The translations under genes were made by a program, and so were the position numbers. Positions 28,060 through 37,219 of a DNA stretch of 64,000 nucleotides are shown here, in pieces. Below the pieces are notes generated by a model. The model worked only from the letters and a program-made list of their open reading frames with translations. It made no database searches and had not been told where the DNA came from. The stretch is taken from assembly GCA_947258815.1 (NCBI GenBank), contig CAMYJW010000025.1, forward strand, positions 1-64,000. Direction: 5' to 3'. Within the stretch, counting starts at the first letter, position 1. The number at the start of each line of letters is the position of its first letter. Source of the stretch: an uncultured Sphingomonadaceae bacterium (GTDB taxonomy: Bacteria > Pseudomonadota > Alphaproteobacteria > Sphingomonadales > Sphingomonadaceae).

Positions 28060-28338
28060 ATGACAACTCCCACAAAACCCATCAACGCCACCGCGGCGAC
28101 AGCGCTTTTCCTGTCGCTTGCGTTTGGCAGTGCGAGCGCCGCACAGGCTGGAGAACTTCCAGCGGTAAATGCCGACGATGCCCAGATGCCCTCGCTGCGA
28201 CCCACGCTCGATACCGATGGCGACGGCGCGCCCGACGCATGGGATCGCGATCAGGACGGCAAGCCCGATGCGTGGGATACCGACGGCGATGGAAAACCCG
28301 ACCAGTTCGACGACAATGCAGACGGCAAGCCGGACTAA
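28060..28338 (+). CDS. Small secreted protein with Asp-rich (calcium-binding-like) repeats
   Basis: The 92-residue product is only visible inside a longer ORF-track entry. The ATG at 28060 gives a signal peptide ending about ASAAQA. The mature part has four tandem units of the type DTDGDGAPDAWD, DQDGKPDAWD, DTDGDGKPDQFD and DNADGKPD. Such DxDGDGxPDxxD units are the calcium loops of thrombospondin type 3-like repeats, which usually belong to much larger surface proteins. Here they make up almost the whole mature protein. Function is unknown. It lies about 150 nt after the acyl-CoA dehydrogenase. Confidence 0.75.
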   Translation: MTTPTKPINATAATALFLSLAFGSASAAQAGELPAVNADDAQMPSLRPTLDTDGDGAPDAWDRDQDGKPDAWDTDGDGKPDQFDDNADGKPD

Positions 28339-28461
28339 GTCTGTAACACCTGTTCGCATTTTCCGATCAGTTCGGTTCGGAAAATACGAAAAGCCCGCGC
28401 GGCGCATGAGCGTTGCTTTTTCGTTCGCGTCAGCTTGAACGGAAAACGTTCTGGTTTGAAA

Positions 28462-28506
28462 CACCTTCCGGCAACGGCAATTTTGCGCTGTCGTTGTCGG
28501 AAGGTG
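28462..28506. terminator. Long hairpin between convergent genes
   Basis: CACCTTCCG pairs perfectly with CGGAAGGTG, and CAACG pairs with CGTTG inside it. The hairpin lies one base from the stop codon of the dienelactone hydrolase gene and about 120 nt after the Asp-repeat gene. T tracts are weak on both strands. A second smaller repeat, ATTTTCCG/CGGAAAAT, lies at about 28358-28387. Confidence 0.55.
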
Positions 28507-28507
28507 A

Positions 28508-29218
28508 TCAGCCGCCAAACAGTTCGTCGAAGAAGCCCAGCATCGCCTGCCAGCTTTGCCTGTCGGCACTGGCATCGTAGGCAACAGCATCAAGATCGCG
28601 CTCATCGCTTGCCGGATCGGTGAAGCCGTGTTTCACACCCGCATAGGCATGAAAATGCCAGTTCGCCCCGGCGTGGTCCATTTCCTCCCAGAAACCGATA
28701 ACCTGATCGCGCGGTACCATCGGATCGGCATCGCCATGACACACGAGAATCCGGGCCCTTACGGCGCCGGGCAATGCCGGATGCGATGTGGCAAGCAAAC
28801 CATGAAAGCTGACCGCTGCGGCAATTTCCTGCCCGGCGCGCGCCGCTTCGAGCGCTGCGCCGCCGCCCATACAGTATCCGATGGCAGCCAGCGGCAAGCC
28901 GCGTGTTTCGGGCACGGTGCGCAAGGCATCGATAGCCGCGCCGATGCGCGCGCGATAAATATCGACATCGGCGCGAAGGGCTTCTGCCAGTGGCCCGCTT
29001 GCCGCAAAGTCTTCAACCGGCTGCCCGTAAAAATCTGCAATAAACGCCAGATACCCTTGCGCCGCCAGCATCCGGGCGCGCCGCTCAACCGCTGCGTTGC
29101 AGTTCACGATTGTCGGATAGACGACGATGGCCGCTCTGGCCGATCCTTCCGGGCGCGCCAGCCAGCCTGTCAGCGCGGTGGCGCCATCGGCATAGTCGAT
29201 CCGTTCCAGCGCGATCAT
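28508..29218 (-). CDS. Dienelactone hydrolase-family protein
   Basis: This alpha/beta-hydrolase family uses a Cys-His-Asp triad. The nucleophile elbow is [10 protein letters not shown] near residues 113-122, the acid is in [10 protein letters not shown] and the histidine in VKHGFTDP. At 236 residues it is typical. The true substrate is unknown; many family members are not lactonases of aromatic degradation. Its ATG overlaps the cysK stop by 4 nt, so it is last in the MFS-cysK-dlh operon. Confidence 0.9.
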   Translation of the reverse strand: MIALERIDYADGATALTGWLARPEGSARAAIVVYPTIVNCNAAVERRARMLAAQGYLAFIADFYGQPVEDFAASGPLAEALRADVDIYRARIGAAIDALRTVPETRGLPLAAIGYCMGGGAALEAARAGQEIAAAVSFHGLLATSHPALPGAVRARILVCHGDADPMVPRDQVIGFWEEMDHAGANWHFHAYAGVKHGFTDPASDERDLDAVAYDASADRQSWQAMLGFFDELFGG

Positions 29219-30131
29219 TCAGGCAGGAAATCGGGCACTGAAAGATATCGCTCGCCGGTATCGTAGTTGAAGCCCAGGATCCGCGATCCGGCCGGCACAT
29301 CGGCAAGCTTCTGACTGATCGCGGCAAGTGTCGCGCCCGAACTGATACCGACCAGCATGCCTTCTTCCGTCGCGCAGCGGCGCGCCATATCCTTGGCATC
29401 AGCCGGATCGACCTGAATCGCGCCGTCGATAGACTGGGTGTGCAGATTGGTGGGAATAAAGCCCGCGCCAATGCCCTGAATGGGATGGGGGGCGGGCTGT
29501 CCGCCGGAGATCACCGGAGATAGTGTCGGTTCTACCGCATAGGCCTTCATCGCGGGCCATTGCGCCTTCAGCGCCTCCGCGCAGCCCGTCAGATGGCCTC
29601 CGGTTCCGACACCCGTGATCAGATAATCTAACGGATCATCGCCGAAATCGTTGAGTATTTCCTGCGCGGTCGTGCGCGCGTGAACATCGACATTGGCGGG
29701 ATTGTCGAACTGGAGCGGCATCCACGCACCGGGCGTGGACTCAAGCAATTCATTGCCGCGTTCCAACGCGCCTTTCATGCCTTTCTCACGCGGTGTGAGA
29801 TCAAATGTCGCGCCATAGGCCAGCATCAGGCGCGCCGTTCCAGCGACATCGATTCGGGCATGACAAGGATCAATTTGTAGCCTTTTACCGCTGCGACCAT
29901 GGCCAGGCCGATGCCGGTGTTGCCCGATGTCGGCTCAATAATCGTTCCGCCCGGTTGCAGGCTTCCATCGGCTTCGGCGGCCTCGATCATCGCCAGACCG
30001 ATTCGATCCTTGATCGAACCACCCGGATTCGCGCGTTCGCACTTTATCCAGACATCGTGATCAGGGAACATCCGCGAAAGGCGGATATGCGGCGTGTTGC
30101 CGATCGTCTCGAGAATACTGGCTGCTTTCAT
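29215..30131 (-). pseudogene. cysK: Cysteine synthase gene interrupted by a one-base frameshift
   Basis: The gene would encode an O-acetylserine sulfhydrylase of about 305 residues. The first frame (30131 to 29826) holds [14 protein letters not shown], the PLP-lysine motif [11 protein letters not shown] and [12 protein letters not shown], then ends MSLERRA-stop. The second frame (29826 to 29215) restarts at [16 protein letters not shown] and holds the PLP-phosphate loop [10 protein letters not shown] and [10 protein letters not shown]. The family reads SLERRRLMLAYG here, so one C is missing in CGGCGCGCCTG. The stop and the next ATG overlap as TGATG, so two separate fragments could be translated by coupling. 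It is therefore a recent pseudogene, a split gene or a sequencing error. Both ends overlap neighbours by 4 nt. Confidence 0.85.
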
Positions 30132-31411
30132 CCGTCTGGCTCCCTCTGGCGAAATTGTGGTGCGAATGTCCGGGCTCGTCTGATCTCCGGGAATTTCCAT
30201 GCCCAAAGACCCGTAATGATTATGGCACCCGCACCACCAAACACAACTGCTCCCGTTGCGCCCAGCAACGCGGCGGCAAGGCCGGATTGCATCTCTCCCA
30301 GTTCATTCGAGGCCGATATTGCAAGCCCGGAAATGGCAGACACACGCCCGCGAACTTCGTCCGGCGTGTTGAGCTGTATCAGCGAGTTGCGAATGAACAC
30401 CGAGATCATGTCCGCCGCACCAAGCAAGGCAAGCAGGCCGAGCGACAGAAGAAAATATCGTGAGAGCCCGAATGCCATCGTCAGTGCTCCGAATGCGGCA
30501 ACGGCCATCAGCATTTTGTTGCCGACATTGCGTTCAAGCGGCTTCCATGACAGCCACATCGCAACAATCGCCGCGCCCAGAGCCGGGGCTGCGCGCATCT
30601 GGCCAAGCCCTTCCGGGCCGACTTCAAGAATATCGCGTGCAAAAACCGGCAGCAATGCAGTGGCGCCGCCCAGCAGCACCGCAAAGAGATCGAGGCTGAT
30701 GCAGCCAAGCAGGAAACGCTCGCTCCAGACATAGCGAAACCCGTCAATAATCTGGCGCATGGGGTGAACGCGGCTTCCATCGCCCTCGGGTGGCGGCAGC
30801 GTGCGGATCATCAGCGTGCTGAATCCTGCCAGCACCAGCAGGATGGCCGCAGTCCAGTATGGCAACGAAGGGTGATCGGCATAGAGAAAACCGAAAGCAG
30901 CCGGGCCGGTAACGCCGCCCGCCTGCCAGGCAATCGAATTGAAACCTATCGCCTTGGGTATAAGCCTTGCGGGCACAATATTTGGCGCAATGGCGGCCAT
31001 CGCCGGATTGATGAACACGCGAACCGTTCCGTGGAGCGCGGCAAATCCAAACAGCAGCGGCAGGCTGCGCATTCCCGCTGCGGTCGAATATCCCAGACCG
31101 AGCGCGACCATGATATCCAGCCCCATCGCCAACGCTGCCACATGGCGTCTGTCAAACCGGTCGGCGGCCAGCCCGGCAACCGGCGTCAGCAACATCAAGG
31201 GAACAAATTGCGCCACTCCAAGCAGACCAAGCTGAAGCGCCGCTTCTGAGATCGACATGCCATAGTCGGCACGCGCAACGTCGTAGAACTGATAGCCGAT
31301 GATCACGACCATCCCGGTTTGCGCGATCACCGTGAGCAATCGGGCCAGCCAGAAAAACCGGTAGTCGCCGATCTGAATGGGGGAATTTGGTTCGCGCACG
31401 CAGCGGGCCAT
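30128..31411 (-). CDS. MFS transporter (MFS_3/EntS-like)
   Basis: This 427-residue membrane protein has about 12 hydrophobic segments. The family-typical cytoplasmic loop between helices 2 and 3 reads [12 protein letters not shown] near residues 79-90. The layout and motifs such as [24 protein letters not shown] and [23 protein letters not shown] resemble the enterobactin-exporter EntS group. The substrate is unknown. It lies 41 nt after a TonB receptor and overlaps cysK by 4 nt, so it may be co-transcribed with both. Confidence 0.88.
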   Translation of the reverse strand: MARCVREPNSPIQIGDYRFFWLARLLTVIAQTGMVVIIGYQFYDVARADYGMSISEAALQLGLLGVAQFVPLMLLTPVAGLAADRFDRRHVAALAMGLDIMVALGLGYSTAAGMRSLPLLFGFAALHGTVRVFINPAMAAIAPNIVPARLIPKAIGFNSIAWQAGGVTGPAAFGFLYADHPSLPYWTAAILLVLAGFSTLMIRTLPPPEGDGSRVHPMRQIIDGFRYVWSERFLLGCISLDLFAVLLGGATALLPVFARDILEVGPEGLGQMRAAPALGAAIVAMWLSWKPLERNVGNKMLMAVAAFGALTMAFGLSRYFLLSLGLLALLGAADMISVFIRNSLIQLNTPDEVRGRVSAISGLAISASNELGEMQSGLAAALLGATGAVVFGGAGAIIITGLWAWKFPEIRRARTFAPQFRQREPDG

Positions 31412-31452
31412 GGCAGGCCAGCAAGCTTATGACAAGTCGAACCGCGCGGCAG

Positions 31453-33624
31453 TCAGAATGCGAACCTTGCAGTCAGCCTGACATCGCGTCCTGCAAGCGG
31501 AACGAAATCGCGTGTGTAAGACGCAGCACGGCGCGCGGTGACATCAAACAGGTTTTCCGCCGCAAGAATAAGGGTTAGCGGTCCATCGTTACCTTGGGGA
31601 TGCCAGTCCGCCGACAGTCCGACGAGTGTGAAGGCCGCAACCGGCTCTTCGAAACTTGCCACGCGGGACTGGCGCGCGTTCCATTCCACATCTGCGGCAA
31701 CGCGCAGATCGCCTTGCTGAATTTCCAGCCCTCCACTCAGGCGAAGCGGCGGGATACGCGGCACCGGGCCAACACCTTTCAGCCGGGCCCGCACATAATC
31801 CGCACCCGCTTCCAGTTTTAGCGAGCCATTATCCCAGCGCGCCGCATCGATGCTTCCCGATGCCTCAAAACCCTTATAGCGCGCGGGCAACTGCGCATAC
31901 TCGAATACGGCAAAACCCTCTCGTTCTTCACTGGTTCTCAGCGCTGCAATGAAATTATCGAAGCGAGTTACGTATCCCGTCAGCGCAATCTCAGCCCGAT
32001 CGCCTGAAAACCTGAGATACCCTTCAAACCCGTTGCTTTTTTCCGCAACAAAGCCGCTGTTGCCGATTTCGTATGCCTGCGTCGCCACATGCAGGCCATC
32101 GGAAAGCAGTTCTTCTGGTGACGGTGCGCGCGCGCCATGGACATAATTAAGACCCACGGTCCATCCGTCTGCGGGCTGCCAGGAAAGGCCAGTCGCGCCG
32201 GACCAGAGATCGAAACTGCGTGAGAAGCCGACCGTGTCGGCGCTGACTTTAGCACGTTCATACCTGCCGGCGGCTTCCAGCGTGACGTTTTCGCCCAGAT
32301 TGATTGCCTGCAAGGTAAACACGCCAAATCGACTGACGCGATTGTCCGGCTGGAATGCCTCGGCGCCCACAATTTTCAGTTCGCGTTCAAAATACTGGAT
32401 GCCGCTGCGCCCGCGCCAGCCATTGCGATCGGCCTGAACAAGATCAGCCCTTATCTCGAAGCCGTCGCCCGAGAACCGCGTGCCGACTTCATCGCCTTCG
32501 AACTCGACATGTTCATAATCGCCGTAAGTACCCCGGAACTGGAGGCTTTCAATCGGCCCATCGAATTTCAGGCCGCCGCGAATGTCGAACCGGGTCTGTT
32601 CCAGATCGATGCTGACATTCTCGTCGCCGTGATCGGCTTCGATAAGTTCTTCCACCGCACCGTGTTCGTCTTCGTGATGGTGTTCGGTGCCGGGGCGCAG
32701 CGGAACGCCGTAGCGCGTGTCATAGCGCTGCACCGAAATGCCGATGTCAGCGCGCGAATCGATGTAGGCAACCCCGGCGCCCCACGTGTATGATCGCGCT
32801 GCCGAACTGGGCACGCGGCCCGAAAGTCCGGCCAGTTCGGTCAGTTCCGCGGCTTCGTCTGCCTCACCCTCCGCTGCATGTTCGGCTGCTTCGGAGAGCA
32901 GATCGGCGCGCAATGCGCTTGAATGGACGAAACCGCCGACGCGAAGATCATCGCTTTTCCGCCAGTTCGCATCGAAGTGGGCAACCAGTTTTGGCGCGAT
33001 TGGAATATCTATTGCCCCGCCAATCGCTCTTTCATCCGCTGCGGTGCCATAACTGCCGATCACCATGCCCGTGACACGGTCCGTCAAGTGGCGCGGGATG
33101 CGTTTGTCCAGTGCGTTAACCGCGCCGCCGATCGCATTGCCGCCGAAGAGAAGAACGCTGGGCCCGTGGAACACATCGATATGGTCAACCGAAAGCGCAT
33201 CGAAGACAACCGCATGATCTTCGGAGACATTCGACGCATCTATCGCTCCGATCCCGTCAGTAAGCACGGTTACCCGGTCGCCGCTGAACCCGCGCAGCAC
33301 GGGCCGCGAGGCCCCCGGCGCAAATGATGTCGCCGAAACGCCGGGCAAGCTGGCCAGAACTTCGCCGATCTGGCCCCGCATTTTCTGGTGCAGATCGTCG
33401 CCCGCTATCGATGCGGTTGCGGACAGGATTCCGAAATCGACAGGCGGGTGCCCGGTGACCACAATTTCATTCTCGGGGTGGGCTTTGGGATCGTGCGCGG
33501 AAGCGTGCGAACTGCCCGCATGATCGCTTTCCTGATGCGATTGCTGCGCGTGGAGCGCGGCAGGAACGAGGGAAAGCACCGTTGAGGCAGCCAGGCGAAT
33601 CACGAGGGATTGTTTGGAACGCAT
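31453..33624 (-). CDS. TonB-dependent outer-membrane receptor, His-rich (ZnuD-like)
   Basis: This 723-residue receptor has a signal peptide ending about ALHA, a His/Asp-rich N-terminus (HQESDHAGSSHASAHDPKAH) and a plug domain with PGVSATSFAPGASRPVLRGFSGDRVTVLTDGI. A 22-strand barrel ends in VRLTARFAF with the terminal Phe. A second His/Glu/Asp cluster, PGTEHHHEDEHGAVEELIEADHGDE, lies in an extracellular loop near residues 310-340. Paired histidine clusters are seen in zinc receptors such as ZnuD. Just upstream is an AT-rich perfect palindrome that may be a Zur operator. Zinc or another divalent metal is the likely substrate, by inference. Confidence 0.88.
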   Translation of the reverse strand: MRSKQSLVIRLAASTVLSLVPAALHAQQSHQESDHAGSSHASAHDPKAHPENEIVVTGHPPVDFGILSATASIAGDDLHQKMRGQIGEVLASLPGVSATSFAPGASRPVLRGFSGDRVTVLTDGIGAIDASNVSEDHAVVFDALSVDHIDVFHGPSVLLFGGNAIGGAVNALDKRIPRHLTDRVTGMVIGSYGTAADERAIGGAIDIPIAPKLVAHFDANWRKSDDLRVGGFVHSSALRADLLSEAAEHAAEGEADEAAELTELAGLSGRVPSSAARSYTWGAGVAYIDSRADIGISVQRYDTRYGVPLRPGTEHHHEDEHGAVEELIEADHGDENVSIDLEQTRFDIRGGLKFDGPIESLQFRGTYGDYEHVEFEGDEVGTRFSGDGFEIRADLVQADRNGWRGRSGIQYFERELKIVGAEAFQPDNRVSRFGVFTLQAINLGENVTLEAAGRYERAKVSADTVGFSRSFDLWSGATGLSWQPADGWTVGLNYVHGARAPSPEELLSDGLHVATQAYEIGNSGFVAEKSNGFEGYLRFSGDRAEIALTGYVTRFDNFIAALRTSEEREGFAVFEYAQLPARYKGFEASGSIDAARWDNGSLKLEAGADYVRARLKGVGPVPRIPPLRLSGGLEIQQGDLRVAADVEWNARQSRVASFEEPVAAFTLVGLSADWHPQGNDGPLTLILAAENLFDVTARRAASYTRDFVPLAGRDVRLTARFAF

Positions 33625-33642
33625 ACCGCCTTCTAGATGTTA

Positions 33643-33657
33643 TGATATATTATATCA
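33643..33657. promoter_or_regulatory. Perfect palindrome TGATATATTATATCA, candidate Zur operator
   Basis: The 15-bp sequence is an exact palindrome with a single central base, 19 to 33 nt upstream of the receptor ATG. It lies in an AT-rich island that stands out in GC-rich DNA. Alphaproteobacterial Zur boxes are AT-rich palindromes of similar type. Position within the probable core promoter suits repression by metal. The regulator cannot be identified from this window; Fur is an alternative. Confidence 0.55.
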
Positions 33658-33710
33658 ATCGTGAAATTGAGTTATCTCGCCTGAAAGGTTCCGATGCCAT
33701 ATTCTGGAAG

Positions 33711-34049
33711 TTAGCGGGGGGCGCGAAGGCGCGGGTTGGGCTGAATAGCGTCGACGAGTTTCATAAACTCCTCAAGCCGAACAATCCGCTCAAACTGGAA
33801 GCCCGAACGTTCGTTGCGAGTCCAGATCAGATGCGCCTCGATACGGCCGATCTCGGGCAGACGAATACTGAGCCGTTCACCGCGACCCAGCTCGCTGTCC
33901 GCATTTGCCATGAAGCCTTGCGCCGATATGTTGACGATGTGGAGATGCACGTCACCGCGTTGGCGATGCTCTCCGATCACCTTGAAGTCGACCGGGTGCC
34001 GCATGGCGCGGCGTTTATCGGTAACGGTAAGCTGGGCTCCAGCACTCAT
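33711..34049 (-). CDS. PilZ-domain protein
   Basis: PilZ domains bind cyclic di-GMP. The 112-residue protein has the RxxxR-type motif in KRRAMRHPVDF near residues 12-22 and the (D/N)xSxxG motif in VNISAQGFM near 39-47. Both are needed for ligand binding. No other domain is present. It follows tyrS by about 107 nt on the same strand and may be separately transcribed. Its target is unknown. Confidence 0.85.
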   Translation of the reverse strand: MSAGAQLTVTDKRRAMRHPVDFKVIGEHRQRGDVHLHIVNISAQGFMANADSELGRGERLSIRLPEIGRIEAHLIWTRNERSGFQFERIVRLEEFMKLVDAIQPNPRLRAPR

Positions 34050-34156
34050 GACGCGTCCATCGCTGTTGATTTCAAACAGACATCAAGATGCACGTAAATG
34101 GCAAAGAATCGGTAAACCGGCAAAATTCTGCCGTCATTCCGTAGTCTTGAAACGCG

Positions 34157-35389
34157 TCAGACCGGTTTGAGCATGCCGTGTTTTTTCTTGCCGAGGCTGA
34201 GTTTGCGAGTCGTGCCCGGTGTAATCTCGATCAGGAAACCCGGATCCTTGATCACCTCATCATCGATGCGGACAGCGCCTTCGCCAACCTTGCGTTTCGC
34301 CTCGCCGTTCGACGCGGTGAAGCCGATCTGCGTGCAGGCCGCCGCGAGGCGAATACCATCGGCCGGCACGTCAAGCGTTGGCAGATCGTCGCCAAGTCCG
34401 CCGCCAGCGAACGTTTCGGTCGCGGTTGCTTCGGCTGCCTGCGCGGCATCCGCGCCGCGACACAGCCTGGTCACTTCATTGGCCAGAACGATCTTGGCAT
34501 CGTTGATCTGTGAGCCTTCCAGCGCTTCTAGCCGGGCAATTTCATCGAGCGGCATATCGGTAAACAGGCGCAGGAACCGGCCAACATCGCGATCATCGCA
34601 ATTGCGCCAGTATTGCCAGAAATCATAGGCTGGCAGCTGATCCTCGTTCAGCCAGACCGCGCCCGAAGCCGTCTTGCCCATCTTTGCGCCGTCTGCAGTT
34701 GTCAGCAGCGGCGTGGTGACACCGAACAGCTCGATCCCTTCCATCCGCCGGGTCAGTTCGATCCCGTTGACGATATTGCCCCACTGATCCGATCCGCCCA
34801 TCTGCAAACGGCACGCATGGCGCAGCGCCAGTTCACGGAAATCATAGGCCTGCAAGATCATGTAGTTGAATTCAAGAAACGTCAGCGGTTGCTCACGATC
34901 GAGCCGCAGTTTGACCGAATCGAACGAAAGCATCCGGTTCACGGTGAAATGCGGGCCGACATCGCGCAGCAGATCGATATACCCCAGCGTGCTGAGCCAA
35001 TCGTCGTTATCGACCATGATCGCATCGGTCGGCCCGTCGCCGAATGTCAGCAGACGTTCGAACGCCGTGCGGATCGAAGCAATGTTGCGCGTGATATCAT
35101 CGGGCGTCAGCATCTTGCGGCTTTCGTCCTTGCCGGAAGGATCACCGATCTTGGTGGTGCCGCCACCCATCACCACAATTGGCTTGTGCCCCGCCTGCTG
35201 CAACCGCCGCAGCATCATGATCTGCACCAAGCTGCCGACATGCAAAGAAGGCGCGGTGGCATCGAAGCCGATATAGCCGGGCACGATCTGGCGGTTGGCC
35301 ATTGCATCAAGCGCGCTGGCATCCGTCGTCTGATGTATGTACCCTCGTTCATCGAGAATGCGAAGGAGGCTGGATTTGTATTCGGTCAT
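34157..35389 (-). CDS. tyrS: Tyrosyl-tRNA synthetase
   Basis: TyrS charges tRNA-Tyr. The ORF track starts at 35518, but the ATG at 35389 ([22 protein letters not shown]) is the proper family start. The HIGH-like motif is PSLHVGSL near residues 43-50. The tyrosine pocket includes YMILQAYDF and [12 protein letters not shown]. The KMSKS-type motif is KMGKT. A C-terminal S4 domain is seen in [18 protein letters not shown]. At 410 residues it is normal. The gene is divergent from the DOMON-like gene. Confidence 0.97.
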   Translation of the reverse strand: MTEYKSSLLRILDERGYIHQTTDASALDAMANRQIVPGYIGFDATAPSLHVGSLVQIMMLRRLQQAGHKPIVVMGGGTTKIGDPSGKDESRKMLTPDDITRNIASIRTAFERLLTFGDGPTDAIMVDNDDWLSTLGYIDLLRDVGPHFTVNRMLSFDSVKLRLDREQPLTFLEFNYMILQAYDFRELALRHACRLQMGGSDQWGNIVNGIELTRRMEGIELFGVTTPLLTTADGAKMGKTASGAVWLNEDQLPAYDFWQYWRNCDDRDVGRFLRLFTDMPLDEIARLEALEGSQINDAKIVLANEVTRLCRGADAAQAAEATATETFAGGGLGDDLPTLDVPADGIRLAAACTQIGFTASNGEAKRKVGEGAVRIDDEVIKDPGFLIEITPGTTRKLSLGKKKHGMLKPV

Positions 35390-35437
35390 AATGGGTATCC
35401 GGTGCTGCGGGCGCGCGGTTAGCACGGAGTAGCCCGG

Positions 35438-35980
35438 TTGGAAACGGATAGTCTGATCCCGCACCTCGCCACGCCGCCGCTGGCAATCAGGAGCATCGCT
35501 GCCCGGATCACCGCGCATGATCCGAACTGGCTGGCTATACGCTGGCGCATTGAAGGCGCTTCACAGCTTGTGGTGCCGCCATTTGCGGGAAAGGGCAGGG
35601 CGGACGAGCTGTGGCGAACAACGTGCTTTGAGCTGTTCGTGCGGCCAGATGGCGGCGATTGTTATTGTGAGTTTAATCTCTCACCGTCTGAACGCTGGGC
35701 CGCGTATGATTTTTCAGCCTACCGAAAGGGCATGGCCGAGCGCGTCATGCCGCGCGATCCGATCTGCACGCTGCGCAAAGGCGGCTCGGTGGCCATCTTC
35801 GATGCAGCCATTCCAGCGGTCGCGCTCCCGGCGCTTCCCGCAAGATATGCGCTCACCGCCGTTATCGAGGAAAATGGCGGCCACAAGAGCTACTGGGCAG
35901 CGAGCCATCCGCCGGGCAGACCCGATTTCCACGATCCCGCTTGCTTCACAGGCAGGCTTGCGGCACCGGACAACGCATGA
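35438..35980 (+). CDS. DOMON-like domain protein
   Basis: The 180-residue product matches the short DOMON-like proteins common in sphingomonads. Typical blocks are [49 protein letters not shown] and the C-terminal [23 protein letters not shown]. Related DOMON folds bind haem or sugars, but no ligand is known here. There is no signal peptide, so it is probably cytoplasmic. The stop overlaps the next ATG by 4 nt, making an operon with the NamZ gene, which hints at a shared cell-wall or sugar theme. Confidence 0.85.
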   Translation: METDSLIPHLATPPLAIRSIAARITAHDPNWLAIRWRIEGASQLVVPPFAGKGRADELWRTTCFELFVRPDGGDCYCEFNLSPSERWAAYDFSAYRKGMAERVMPRDPICTLRKGGSVAIFDAAIPAVALPALPARYALTAVIEENGGHKSYWAASHPPGRPDFHDPACFTGRLAAPDNA

Positions 35981-37194
35981 AATTTGGTATCGATCGCCTT
36001 CTTGCCGAACCTGACCTGCGTAAGCCGCTTGCAGGCAAACGCGTGGCCCTTGTCGCCCATCCTGCGTCGGTGACCGCTGACCTCACGCATTCGCTTGATG
36101 CGCTGGCTGCGTGCGAGGGCCTTGATCTCTCCGCGGCGTTTGGCCCGCAACATGGCCTGAAAGGCGACAAGCAGGACAATATGGTGGAAACGGTCAACGA
36201 GATCGATCCGCAATACGGCATTCCGATTTTCAGCCTTTATGGCGAAGTGCGCCGCCCGACATCGGCAATGATGGACACCGCCGACGTGTTCCTGTTCGAT
36301 CTGCAGGATCTGGGCTGCCGCATCTACACGTTCGTCACCACGTTGCTTTACATGCTCGAAGCTGCGGCGGAGCAGGGCAAGGCGGTGTGGGTGCTCGATC
36401 GACCCAACCCGGCTGGCCGCCCGGTTGAAGGCACGCTCTTGCTGCCGGGGCAGGAAAGCTTTGTCGGCGCTGGCCCGATGCCGATGCGTCATGGCCTTAC
36501 GCTTGGCGAAATGGGGCACTGGTTCATCGATCACTTCAATCTTGATGTCGATTATCGCGTGATCGAAATGCATTACTGGCTGCCCGAAGCGGGTCCGAAA
36601 AACGGGCAGGGCGGCTTTGGCTGGCCGGAAGACCGCATCTGGATCAACCCCAGCCCCAATGCGGCAAACCTCAACATGGCGCGCGCCTATGCCGGAACGG
36701 TGATGCTTGAAGGCACGACATTGTCAGAAGGGCGGGGGACTACGCGGCCGCTGGAAGTGCTGTTTGGCGCGCCAGACATCGACGCGAAAGCGGTTCTGGC
36801 CGAAATGAAGCGATACGCGCCGGACTGGCTGGCAGGCTGCGCGATCCGCGAATGCTGGTTTGAGCCGACATTCCACAAGCACGCAGGCAAACTGTGCAAC
36901 GCGCTGATGATCCACGCCGAGGGCGATTTCTACGATCATGGCGCGTTCCGTCCGTGGCGCTTGCAGGCGCTGGCGTTCAAGGCAATCCGCACCCTGTGGC
37001 CAGACTATGATCTGTGGCGTGATTTTCCCTATGAGTATGAGTTCGATCGCCTCGCGATCGACGTGATCAACGGCGGACCGGCCTTGCGCCAGTGGGTGGA
37101 CGATGCAGCCAGCGAGCCCGAAGACCTCGATCTACTGGCCGCAGGCGACGAGGCCGCATGGCGCGAGGATATTGCAGACCTGCTGCTCTATTGA
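35977..37194 (+). CDS. Exo-beta-N-acetylmuramidase NamZ (DUF1343)
   Basis: The DUF1343/NamZ family removes terminal MurNAc from peptidoglycan fragments in cell-wall recycling. The start at ATG 35977 gives 405 residues. Family blocks are GKRVALVAHPASVTADLTHSLDAL, FGPQHGLKGDKQDNM, VFLFDLQDLGCRIYTFVTTLLYMLEAA, VLDRPNPAGRPVEGTLL, INPSPNAANLNMARAYAGTVMLEGTTLSEGRGTTRPLE and FKAIRTLWPDYDLWRDFPYEYE. No clear signal peptide is seen. The operon with the DOMON-like gene is unusual enough to mention, though its meaning is unknown. Confidence 0.92.
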   Translation: MKFGIDRLLAEPDLRKPLAGKRVALVAHPASVTADLTHSLDALAACEGLDLSAAFGPQHGLKGDKQDNMVETVNEIDPQYGIPIFSLYGEVRRPTSAMMDTADVFLFDLQDLGCRIYTFVTTLLYMLEAAAEQGKAVWVLDRPNPAGRPVEGTLLLPGQESFVGAGPMPMRHGLTLGEMGHWFIDHFNLDVDYRVIEMHYWLPEAGPKNGQGGFGWPEDRIWINPSPNAANLNMARAYAGTVMLEGTTLSEGRGTTRPLEVLFGAPDIDAKAVLAEMKRYAPDWLAGCAIRECWFEPTFHKHAGKLCNALMIHAEGDFYDHGAFRPWRLQALAFKAIRTLWPDYDLWRDFPYEYEFDRLAIDVINGGPALRQWVDDAASEPEDLDLLAAGDEAAWREDIADLLLY

Positions 37195-37219
37195 TCGGGA
37201 AAGGCAATGCCCGGTCCGG

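Noticed and set aside
26855-28075. Minus-strand ORF of 406 residues over the acyl-CoA dehydrogenase
   Set aside because: Antisense shadow of a clear dehydrogenase; composition is typical of GC-rich antisense frames.
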